A program made the position numbers and the translations under genes. Below the pieces are notes generated by a model that saw only the letters and a program-made list of their open reading frames with translations, searched no databases and had not been told where the DNA came from. 5,414 nt of DNA, taken from assembly GCA_021785235.1 (NCBI GenBank), contig JAJYGB010000261.1, positions 1-5,414 of the forward strand, read 5' to 3'. This DNA comes from Bacteroidota bacterium. Its GTDB lineage: Bacteria > Bacteroidota > Kryptoniia > Kryptoniales > JAKASW01. This document shows, piece after piece, positions 1-5,414 of the stretch; positions within the stretch are counted from its first letter, which is position 1; the number at the start of each line of letters is the position of its first letter.

Positions 1-762
1 GAAGCGATGCGCCGCGCATTCGCAGACCGGGACAAGTTTCTCGGCGACGTGGATTTTGTCTCCGTTCCCTTGAAAAGACTCCTGTCAGAATCGTATGCCG
101 ACACGTTGGCTTCGGAGATCGACCCATTCAGCGCGACACCAAGCATCGACATTTACCCTGACCTTATTCACCCGCCGAAAGAGGGAACTCACACGACCCA
201 TTACTCGGTGATCGACAAAGAAGGCAACGCCGTGAGCGTAACGACTACGCTGAATAGTTATTTCGGCTCTATGGTCGTAGTCGACGGGGCCGGTTTTTTT
301 CTGAACAATGAGATGGACGATTTTAGCGCGAAGCCAGGCACTCCGAATCAATTCGGCGCGATAGGCGCCGAGGCTAATTCAATCCATGCAGGGAAGAGGA
401 TGTTGAGCTCGATGACGCCGACCATTGTGCTTAAGAACGGGAAGCCGTTCCTGGTGCTTGGCTCGCCCGGTGGAACGAGCATCATCAACGCTGTCCTTAA
501 CGTTATACTTAATGTCATAGATTACCATATGCCTCTTGCGGAAGCGGAGATGGCTGCCCGAATCCACATGCAATGGGTTCCCGACAAGGTGTTTTACGAG
601 CCGGGCGCGCTCGTCTACGACGTGAAAGAGAGCCTTATCTCCAGAGGCTACTCACTGGAAGAAATCCCTTACATCGGAGAGGTTGAGGCAATTCTCGTGA
701 CGCCGAAGGGATACGAAGGCGTTGCAGATCCCCGCGGGGCAGGCGATGCAGAGGGGTATTGA
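1..762 (+). CDS. ggt: Gamma-glutamyltranspeptidase (glutathione hydrolase), C-terminal part with the complete small subunit; 5' end outside the window
   Basis: Gamma-glutamyltranspeptidases hydrolyse or transfer the gamma-glutamyl group of glutathione and related compounds, usually in the periplasm or outside the cell. The frame is open from base 1, so the ATG at 7 is an internal Met; the numbering below counts from it. The precursor cleaves itself before a Thr that becomes the nucleophile: this is Thr63 (codon 193-195) in TTHYSV. Residues 1-62 are therefore the end of the large subunit and 63-251 the whole small subunit. By alignment from memory with the E. coli enzyme, Thr81, Asn83, Glu102 and Asp105 (NNEMDDFS), the Ser134-Ser135 pair and Gly155-Gly156 (SPGG) sit at the substrate-binding positions. 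A lid-loop segment (about 111-133) is present, with Phe116 where E. coli has its gating Tyr. The protein ends in the usual Gly-Tyr. All expected catalytic residues are intact, so an active enzyme is likely. Export cannot be checked because the N terminus is missing. Confidence 0.96.
   Translation, partial: EAMRRAFADRDKFLGDVDFVSVPLKRLLSESYADTLASEIDPFSATPSIDIYPDLIHPPKEGTHTTHYSVIDKEGNAVSVTTTLNSYFGSMVVVDGAGFFLNNEMDDFSAKPGTPNQFGAIGAEANSIHAGKRMLSSMTPTIVLKNGKPFLVLGSPGGTSIINAVLNVILNVIDYHMPLAEAEMAARIHMQWVPDKVFYEPGALVYDVKESLISRGYSLEEIPYIGEVEAILVTPKGYEGVADPRGAGDAEGY
751..756 (+). promoter_or_regulatory. Shine-Dalgarno site for the GTG-started mini-ORF
   Basis: GAGGGG lies in the last codons of the gamma-glutamyltranspeptidase gene, six bases before the GTG at 763. 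Its strength and spacing are the main support for translation of the mini-ORF, which has a non-ATG start directly behind the upstream stop codon. Confidence 0.5.
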
Positions 763-900
763 GTGAAATGTGCTCTCTGTAGCAAAAGTATTGATGCTAA
801 ACATTCGGAACTTGTTAAACACGCTGCCGGATCGGCACTGGATGATTTGAAACTGGCTTCCGTAATCGAGGCTGTTCAAAAAGAAAGGCATGGGCCATGA
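763..900 (+). CDS. Predicted 45-residue CxxC mini-protein of unknown function
   Basis: I do not recognise this protein. It starts at a GTG that directly follows the TGA of the gamma-glutamyltranspeptidase gene (TGAGTG, no gap) and ends at a TGA that overlaps the next gene's ATG (ATGA, 897-900). The frame therefore fills the gap between two real genes exactly. The product begins MKCALCSK, with Cys3 and Cys6 as a CxxC pair, followed by a mostly helical-looking segment (about 15-40) that alternates acidic, basic and aliphatic residues and ends HGP. It has no signal peptide or membrane segment. One CxxC could be half of a metal site formed by dimerisation, or a redox pair. Alternatively the stretch could simply be a spacer without a stable product. 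The good Shine-Dalgarno site and the double stop/start coupling favour translation; the lack of a recognised family is the main doubt. Confidence 0.55.
   Translation: MKCALCSKSIDAKHSELVKHAAGSALDDLKLASVIEAVQKERHGP
883..888 (+). promoter_or_regulatory. Shine-Dalgarno-like site for the metallo-hydrolase gene
   Basis: GAAAGG lies eight bases before the ATG at 897, inside the end of the CxxC mini-ORF. It is moderate in strength. With the ATGA overlap it supports 897 as the start and suggests initiation partly coupled to translation of the mini-ORF. Confidence 0.4.
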
Positions 901-1742
901 GACTCCTCTTCGTCGTCGCAGTCCTATTCTCGGTTGCGGCATGTACTTTTGCGCAAACTCAGTCGAAAGATGTCTATGACGTCTATGCCATCGAATACGC
1001 CAATTCAAAAGGCCTCGTGCCGGTAAGTCACGTCGCTATCGGTGCCACTTCCAATGACAGCGTCGACTTCGCCTACTATTTCTGGTATTTGAAAGGCGAT
1101 AACGGAAAGAAGATACTCGTAGATACAGGGTTCCGGGAAGACAGTACGACGCCGAAATTGTCTCTGAAATCGTATACGAGGCCCGACTCGGCTCTTGGGA
1201 GGCTCGCCGTCTATCCGGATGAAATCACGGATGTCGTAATAACTCATCCGCATTTCGACCACATTGATGGGCTTACCCTCTTCCCGAAAGCTACGGTCTG
1301 GATGCAGAAGAAGGATTACGACTACTTCGTCGGCGAAGCGTGGCAGACAGGCGGGGACCACTACGGCTTCACGCACAATGATGTTCTCAATATTGTTCGC
1401 GTCAATCTGGAAGGAAGGCTGCGCCTCGTGAACGGAGACAGCATCGAGATAATTCCGGGGATCCGCGTCTTTATCGGCTCGAGACACACCTGGGAGTCGC
1501 AGCATCTTCTCGTAGATGCGCACGGCGAGAAGGTAATGCTCGCCTCTGACGATGACTGGTTTTACTATAACCTCCACCACTTGCTTCCGATCCCCCTGAC
1601 TTTCGACAAAACGGCTTACGTTCAGCAGCTTAAGCGGATGAAAACGCTTGTCTCTGACACGACCCTCATTATCCCGGGACATGATGGGCTCGTGCTGCAT
1701 GAATTCCCGTTGGTCGCGAAGGATGTGGTGAGAATCAGATAA
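897..1742 (+). CDS. Exported metallo-beta-lactamase-fold hydrolase, N-acyl-homoserine-lactonase-like family
   Basis: A 281-residue member of the metallo-beta-lactamase superfamily, a dinuclear-metal hydrolase fold. The metal-binding motif is HPHFDH (His117, His119, Asp121, His122). Further likely ligands are His197 in SRHT, Asp218 at the start of a DDD run, and His262 in IPGHD. Order and spacing match the AHL-lactonase branch (AiiA-like), which opens the lactone ring of quorum-sensing acyl-homoserine lactones; related proteins act on other lactones or esters. An N-terminal signal is clear: a basic start, a hydrophobic stretch at about 3-15, then either a lipobox-like VAAC (Cys16, lipoprotein) or a signal peptidase I site after TFA (residue 19). 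The protein should therefore act in the periplasm or on the envelope. The active-site Tyr that follows the bridging Asp by three residues in AiiA appears to be Trp221 here, so lactonase activity on AHLs is uncertain. The ATG overlaps the preceding TGA. Confidence 0.9.
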   Translation: MRLLFVVAVLFSVAACTFAQTQSKDVYDVYAIEYANSKGLVPVSHVAIGATSNDSVDFAYYFWYLKGDNGKKILVDTGFREDSTTPKLSLKSYTRPDSALGRLAVYPDEITDVVITHPHFDHIDGLTLFPKATVWMQKKDYDYFVGEAWQTGGDHYGFTHNDVLNIVRVNLEGRLRLVNGDSIEIIPGIRVFIGSRHTWESQHLLVDAHGEKVMLASDDDWFYYNLHHLLPIPLTFDKTAYVQQLKRMKTLVSDTTLIIPGHDGLVLHEFPLVAKDVVRIR

Positions 1743-1793
1743 TAGCTCACGGGCCGGAATGGTTGAGCAGTTCCGTCATCAGTCCCGTAACAC

Positions 1794-1799
1794 TATAAT
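1794..1799 (+). promoter_or_regulatory. Candidate -10 promoter element before the leader and epimerase gene
   Basis: A perfect TATAAT hexamer lies in the only long intergenic gap, about 120 bases upstream of the epimerase ATG. There is no good -35 at normal spacing: TTCCGT lies 17 bases upstream and matches poorly, and TTGAGC at 1763-1768 is too far away. No extended -10 TG is present. If used, transcription would start within the inverted repeat that follows. An activator-dependent promoter or a chance match are both possible. Confidence 0.4.
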
Positions 1800-1800
1800 A

Positions 1801-1826
1801 CGCGTCGGTTTGCCAAGGCCGACGCG
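1801..1826 (+). repeat. Inverted repeat / potential stem-loop, 8-bp perfect arms
   Basis: CGCGTCGG at 1801-1808 is the exact reverse complement of CCGACGCG at 1819-1826, with 10 bases between them. The arms are GC-rich and would make a stable RNA hairpin. No run of T follows, so it is not a standard rho-independent terminator for the upstream gene. It begins one base after the candidate -10 hexamer, so as DNA it could be an operator, and as RNA a hairpin at the 5' end of the epimerase transcript. Confidence 0.6.
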
Positions 1827-1844
1827 AGTACTAAGTTCGTTATT

Positions 1845-1855
1845 AAGGAGAGGAG
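1845..1855 (+). promoter_or_regulatory. Very strong Shine-Dalgarno run without an assigned gene
   Basis: AAGGAGAGGAG is the strongest ribosome-binding sequence I noticed in the window, but it lies about 60 bases before the epimerase ATG, too far to serve it directly. It is well placed for short ORFs: AAGGAG (1845-1850) is seven bases before the GTG at 1858. This suggests a translated leader or translational coupling to the epimerase. Confidence 0.5.
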
Positions 1856-1857
1856 TT

Positions 1858-1923
1858 GTGTGCCGTCAAACGGCCAAATCCTTTTACCAATGTCTGAACA
1901 AGGAAATGAATCCCTATGTCTGA
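1858..1923 (+). CDS. Possible 21-codon leader ORF overlapping the epimerase start
   Basis: From the GTG at 1858, seven bases after AAGGAG, an ORF of 21 codons (MCRQTAKSFYQ...) stops at a TGA that overlaps the first codons of the epimerase gene by eight bases. A second GTG at 1860, in another frame, opens a 22-codon ORF that stops at 1928, also inside the epimerase gene. Either could hand ribosomes on to the ATG at 1916. There is no recognisable family and no run of identical codons of the attenuator type. The peptide itself may have no function. Support is only the ribosome-binding site and the overlap. Confidence 0.25.
   Translation: MCRQTAKSFYQCLNKEMNPYV
1900..1904 (+). promoter_or_regulatory. 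Shine-Dalgarno-like site for the epimerase gene
   Basis: AAGGA lies 11 bases before the ATG at 1916, a slightly long spacing. An in-frame TGA at 1907-1909 rules out any start upstream, so 1916 is the first usable start. Confidence 0.4.
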
Positions 1924-2860
1924 ATTGAAAGTCGTTGTAACCGGTGGCGCCGGTTTTATTGGATCCCACATTGCTGAATATTGGTCGCAGCATGACGCTG
2001 AAGTCCACCTGATTGATAATTTGAGGACAGGCAATTACGAGAATATTCAAGCTATCAAAAGCGTCATCTTTCATAATGTGAGCATCACTGACAGGGAAGC
2101 CGTTTTCGAAATCATGGAAGGGGCGGCTTATGTGCACCACCTCGCGGCAATGGTCTCGGTTCCGGAATCTATCAACAAGCCTCTCGAGTGCGTGGAGATA
2201 AATGTGATGGGCTTGGTAAACGTCCTTGATGCCGCGGTGAAACACAAGGTCAGGAAAATAGTCCACAGCAGCAGTGCGGCCGTATACGGTGATAATCCCG
2301 AGTCTCCGAAACACACGGACTTGGTGCCGATGCCGAAAACTCCATATGGGATTACGAAACTTGATGGTGAGTACTATCTGCAGTCCTATCAGGAGAACTT
2401 CGGACTCAAGTCGTGCTCATTGCGCTATTTTAACGTGTTCGGTCCGAGGCAGGATCCGGGAAGCCAGTATGCCGCGGCAGTGCCGATATTCATTAAGAAG
2501 GCTATTCATGGTGACCCTATTACCATATATGGTGATGGCGAACAGACGAGAGATTTCATCTATGTGAAGGATGTGGTCAACGCAAATGTACTGGCTGCGA
2601 CGAAGCCTGATGTCACAGGTGTCTACAACGTTGCACTGGGAGAAGCTACCTCAGTAAACGAGTTGGCTGCTATCATAATCAGGGAGACTAAGAGCGCGGG
2701 TAAAATTCTGCATGAAAAAGAACGACCGGGCGACATCAAGCATAGCCTGGCATCAATTGAGAAGACGAAGAGAGCCCTGGGTTTTACACCTGAATTCACT
2801 TTGCTATCGGGCCTCTCTGAGACAATCCGGTTCTTTAAGAAAGAAGCCGGGGCGCACTGA
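1916..2860 (+). CDS. NAD-dependent sugar-nucleotide 4-epimerase (extended SDR; UDP-glucose / UDP-N-acetylglucosamine 4-epimerase type)
   Basis: A complete 314-residue extended short-chain dehydrogenase/reductase, normal length for UDP-hexose 4-epimerases. These cytoplasmic enzymes invert C4 of a UDP-sugar through a transient keto intermediate using tightly bound NAD. The Rossmann motif is TGGAGFIGSH (Gly10, Gly13, Gly16), with Asp34 after the second strand for NAD ribose binding. The active site is Ser120 in HSSSAAVYG and Tyr144/Lys148 in YGITK. The substrate region follows the family pattern: RYFNVFGPRQDP at 170-181, GDGEQTRDFIYVKDV at 206-220 and RPGD at 270-273. By alignment from memory with E. 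coli GalE and Pseudomonas WbpP, the gatekeeper position is Ser277, a small residue as in WbpP. This would let the enzyme accept N-acetylated sugars. No galactose-pathway genes are nearby, so a role in surface glycan synthesis is more likely than galactose catabolism. Specificity within the family is inferred; related dehydratases or epimerases remain possible. Confidence 0.9.
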   Translation: MSELKVVVTGGAGFIGSHIAEYWSQHDAEVHLIDNLRTGNYENIQAIKSVIFHNVSITDREAVFEIMEGAAYVHHLAAMVSVPESINKPLECVEINVMGLVNVLDAAVKHKVRKIVHSSSAAVYGDNPESPKHTDLVPMPKTPYGITKLDGEYYLQSYQENFGLKSCSLRYFNVFGPRQDPGSQYAAAVPIFIKKAIHGDPITIYGDGEQTRDFIYVKDVVNANVLAATKPDVTGVYNVALGEATSVNELAAIIIRETKSAGKILHEKERPGDIKHSLASIEKTKRALGFTPEFTLLSGLSETIRFFKKEAGAH

Positions 2861-2910
2861 AGGCCTTGCATTACGGATATTCACGCTCTAACGCAGCATT
2901 GGTTCACAAT

Positions 2911-5414
2911 ATGGAGCACGTCAAACTTATGAATGATACTTCTTCCGCCGTACGGTGCTATTCTCCGCGCGTGCTCGTGATGGGACTTGTAGTTATGTTG
3001 TTTACGGTTACCCGGGCGTTGGGAGCCGGCACAATCCGCAACGACTCGCACCGCCGCGTCCTGGAGATATCCAACCAGAGGATCACGATTCAGGTCGACT
3101 ACAACAAACGCTGCGTTATAGACAGCCTCTGGATTGGAGACCGCCCGGTCCTCGATAAGTCCTCTGGAGGGTTTACTGGACTTCTAATCGATTCCACCTG
3201 GATGACTTCACGGACACTCGCAACCGTTCCGAAAGTCAACGTATCCGACAGCGTAGTCCGCATTACCGGTATTGCGTACGGAACCGAGGAGAAATCTGTC
3301 CGGGAGTCGTGGACGTTTTCATTCGACGGGGATGACGTAATCTGGCGGATCGATCGCGAACTGCCGAAGCCGATTCTCGTCGATGACGACGCGTTCCCGA
3401 CCCTCAACATCAAAAGCCAAAATGAATTTGAAGGAGCCCTGCTTGGGAACGGGGGAGTTGCTTGGTTCAGATTATTTAACGATTCTGCGGTCGCGTACGG
3501 CGTGCATACCGACCTCGCTACGTTCTGGAACCCGAATCTGCCCGAGTGTCTGCAGCTTCGCTCTCAAATCGGACCGCGTCACGGTGCCATTAAGTTCTTC
3601 CGTGCCGGCCGCGTCCTGGGCTGCTCCTTCACTTGCTCACCTGCTGAGCTTATGTATCGGTACGATGCCGGCACACACAGGAGGAGATTTATCCGGGGTG
3701 GAACAGACGTGTGGCAACCAATGACATATACGGCCGGACACTATCGACAGATCCTGCGGATTTCGGCTCCCTCATACAAGAAAACGCTCGGGCGCGGGCG
3801 ATTTCGTGGCATCGATGGCGAAGCTGTAACGTCTATCCTTAATACTATTGCACGAATGGGCGTAATAGACTCCCGCCTGTACGGTGGGAACAGCTGGCAT
3901 ACACCTTACGGCCCTATCTGTCTTCATGAACAGTACATCGCTCAGTTCGGGATCGGTATCGACGACGACAATTATGTGAACGGTTATAAGGCCTGCCTCG
4001 ATTACTACCGCGACCACGCGGTTGAGACCGATGGGCGGGTCAAAGCCAGGTGGGCCTATACGAACGAAGATGCGAGCCAGGGCAGCGCGGACAGCCACGG
4101 TTTCTATGAGGCGCAGTGGGGGCTTCTCATGGATTCGAATCCGGACTTTGTCATCAACGTCGCCGACCTCTTCAATCAATGCGGTGACCTGAACTGGCTT
4201 CGTTCCCAAAAAGGAACCTGTGAACGGGCACTGGACTATATGCTCCGCCGGGACTTGGAGCATGACTCCTTGATTGAAGTAATTCCGCGCACGCACAACG
4301 AGCATCGCGGCAGCGACTGGCTCGACGTGATCTGGGCATCCTGGAAAGACGCGTTTGTGAATGCGGAACTCTATCACGCGCTGACGCTGTGGTCGGGCCT
4401 CGAGAACCTCATGGGTGATACCGCCAGGGCTTCTCATTACCGCGGGTTTGCCGGCGGACTGAAACGCCGGTTCAATGCTCCGATCTCGGAAGGCGGGTTC
4501 TGGGACCCTTCGCATCGGTGGTACGTCCATTGGACGGAACCCGATGGGTCGGCGTGGGGGGACAACCTTGTGACGCCGGTGAATTTTATGGCGATAGACT
4601 ACGGCATTTGTGACGACCCCGGACGGAAGATCTCTATTCTTCACGCAATCGACCAGCAAATGGAAAAGGAGGACCTCTTCTTTTGGCCGATATGCATGTT
4701 CCCATATGAACCTGGAGCTGGCGGCGAGCAGAATTATCCGTTTCCGAATTACGAAAACGGCGATATCTTTCTTTCATGGGGTGAGCTCGCCGTTAGAGCG
4801 TACGCAAAGGATTACCCGGAAATTGCTTTGCGGTACATCAAGCTCCTCATCGAAAAGTATAAGCACGACGGGCTGGCATTCCAGAGATATCTGAGAACAA
4901 CTCAAAAAGGTGCGGGCGACGATATACTCGCCGGAAACGCGTCAGCCATTATCGGACTCTACCGCGATATCTATGGAATCCAGCCGCAGTATAACAGACT
5001 CTATCTTAACCCGCATCTCGTTAAGGAGCTCTACGGAACGACGCTCCGCTATCAGTTCCAGGGTTCCGAATACCAGATTACGTTGAACGGTGCTGAGAAT
5101 GATATCACCACTGCAGGGTTGACGATCGGGTCATCCGAAGATTTCGGTGTAAAAAGAACGGCTGATGGTGTGCTCTGGTTCGAGAACAGGAGGTCACGCC
5201 CGGCTCTACGGTTAGTCAACGAAGAGCCTGTTCGGGTTTCGATCCTCGAGTGGTCGCGCCACCGGCGATGGACGGAGGTCGCACTCCTGCAGCCGGCATC
5301 TGTATCTCATGAGGTCATGGATCTTTCACCGGGCAAAATGTACGCGGTCTATCGCGACGGAAGAATGCTGATGTCCGGGCGCTCTGACGTCGATGGTCAC
5401 CTTCAATTCTCCTG
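2911..5414 (+). CDS. Large exported six-hairpin (alpha/alpha)6 glycosidase-like protein, 3' end outside the window
   Basis: One frame stays open for 834 codons from the ATG at 2911 to the right edge. The N terminus is a signal peptide or anchor: Arg15 and Arg20, hydrophobic residues 21-33, possible cleavage after LGA (residue 39). Residues 40-290 are strand-rich with many Trp and aromatic residues, like the beta-sandwich preceding the catalytic domain in rhamnosidase- and phosphorylase-type enzymes. Residues 300-690 look like an (alpha/alpha)6 barrel: Trp-, Tyr-, Asp- and Glu-rich segments such as GFYEAQWG (398-405), GSDWLDVIWASW (467-478), WTEPDGSAWGD (541-551) and YENGDIFLSWGE (614-625). 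Residues 695-726 (RLYLNPHL...LRYQFQGSEY) resemble the C-terminal beta domain of such glycosidases, and the last visible residues suggest the stop is not far beyond the edge. I cannot name the family or catalytic acid; Glu400, Asp469, Asp472, Glu615 and Asp618 are candidates. A second start, ATG 2929, has GGAG 12 bases upstream and gives a signal peptide six residues shorter. It lies 50 bases after the epimerase, probably in the same operon. Confidence 0.75.
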   Translation, partial: MEHVKLMNDTSSAVRCYSPRVLVMGLVVMLFTVTRALGAGTIRNDSHRRVLEISNQRITIQVDYNKRCVIDSLWIGDRPVLDKSSGGFTGLLIDSTWMTSRTLATVPKVNVSDSVVRITGIAYGTEEKSVRESWTFSFDGDDVIWRIDRELPKPILVDDDAFPTLNIKSQNEFEGALLGNGGVAWFRLFNDSAVAYGVHTDLATFWNPNLPECLQLRSQIGPRHGAIKFFRAGRVLGCSFTCSPAELMYRYDAGTHRRRFIRGGTDVWQPMTYTAGHYRQILRISAPSYKKTLGRGRFRGIDGEAVTSILNTIARMGVIDSRLYGGNSWHTPYGPICLHEQYIAQFGIGIDDDNYVNGYKACLDYYRDHAVETDGRVKARWAYTNEDASQGSADSHGFYEAQWGLLMDSNPDFVINVADLFNQCGDLNWLRSQKGTCERALDYMLRRDLEHDSLIEVIPRTHNEHRGSDWLDVIWASWKDAFVNAELYHALTLWSGLENLMGDTARASHYRGFAGGLKRRFNAPISEGGFWDPSHRWYVHWTEPDGSAWGDNLVTPVNFMAIDYGICDDPGRKISILHAIDQQMEKEDLFFWPICMFPYEPGAGGEQNYPFPNYENGDIFLSWGELAVRAYAKDYPEIALRYIKLLIEKYKHDGLAFQRYLRTTQKGAGDDILAGNASAIIGLYRDIYGIQPQYNRLYLNPHLVKELYGTTLRYQFQGSEYQITLNGAENDITTAGLTIGSSEDFGVKRTADGVLWFENRRSRPALRLVNEEPVRVSILEWSRHRRWTEVALLQPASVSHEVMDLSPGKMYAVYRDGRMLMSGRSDVDGHLQFS

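Noticed and set aside
7..9. ATG at 7 as a true gene start
   Set aside because: The frame is open to base 1, and the following residues match the inside of gamma-glutamyltranspeptidase before the autocleavage site, so the gene starts upstream of the window.
1005..1700. Minus-strand open frame of 231 codons
   Set aside because: It is antisense to the metallo-hydrolase gene, whose metal motifs are clear; the translation shows no domain.
1745..1768. GCTCA ... TGAGC inverted repeat just after the metallo-hydrolase stop
   Set aside because: Only five base pairs with a 14-base loop and no T-run; within chance expectation.
1801..1826. Rho-independent terminator for the metallo-hydrolase gene
   Set aside because: The stem is good but is followed by AGTACTAAG rather than a T-run, and it lies about 60 bases after the stop codon beside a TATAAT.
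1862..1874. GCCGT-CAA-ACGGC small hairpin downstream of the strong ribosome-binding site
   Set aside because: A five-bp stem with a three-base loop is too short to claim as a regulatory element, though it could modulate the leader.
2861..2910. Promoter between the epimerase and the glycosidase-like gene
   Set aside because: TTGCAT at 2866 pairs only with a weak TAACGC at 2889; not convincing in a 50-base gap.
2955..3724. Two short plus-strand frames (2955-3158 and 3383-3724) that could suggest a broken gene
   Set aside because: Both are out-of-frame shadows of the continuous frame from 2911, which has no stop or frameshift to the window edge.
3772..4659. Long minus-strand open frame of 295 codons
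   Set aside because: It lies wholly inside the 834-codon plus-strand frame, which has a signal peptide and glycosidase-like features. The antisense translation is Arg/Val/Pro-rich with no recognisable domain, as expected for a shadow.

Overview
The window is a compact, plus-strand-only stretch of a bacterial chromosome with mid-range base composition. It holds five genes or gene parts, and almost every base is coding. Several genes carry Shine-Dalgarno-like sequences and neighbouring genes overlap or abut. Three of the five encode proteins that act, or probably act, outside the cytoplasm. The gene mix (gamma-glutamyltranspeptidase, exported metallo-beta-lactamase-fold hydrolase, sugar-nucleotide epimerase, large exported glycosidase-like protein) would suit a Gram-negative heterotroph, for example in or near the Bacteroidota/Ignavibacteriota group. 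That placement is a weak impression: no rRNA or phylogenetic marker is present.

Left block (1-1742). The 3' part of a gamma-glutamyltranspeptidase gene enters from the left edge. It keeps the whole catalytic small subunit with all the expected active-site residues. Its TGA is followed with no gap by a GTG that opens a 45-codon ORF with a CxxC motif. The TGA of that ORF overlaps the ATG of the next gene (ATGA). The next gene encodes an exported metallo-beta-lactamase-fold hydrolase related to N-acyl-homoserine lactonases. This tight packing suggests one transcript with translational coupling.

Middle gap (1743-1915). This is the only sizeable non-coding stretch (173 bases) and the most likely place for a new transcription unit to start. 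It holds a perfect TATAAT hexamer directly abutting an 8-bp inverted repeat, then a very strong Shine-Dalgarno run that fits a short leader ORF better than the epimerase start.

Right block (1916-5414). An extended short-chain dehydrogenase/reductase of the UDP-hexose/UDP-N-acetylhexosamine 4-epimerase type is followed after 50 bases by a very long open frame that runs off the right edge. That frame encodes a signal-bearing protein of at least 834 residues with the layout of a six-hairpin (alpha/alpha)6 glycosidase: N-terminal beta region, helical catalytic region, C-terminal beta region. The epimerase could supply a precursor for a surface glycan and the large protein could process one, but no shared pathway is shown.

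No RNA gene, mobile element, CRISPR array or clear rho-independent terminator was seen. The points most worth following up are the overlapped CxxC mini-ORF, the substituted active-site position in the lactonase-like protein, the promoter/leader architecture at 1794-1928, and the large glycosidase-like protein that I could not place in a named family.
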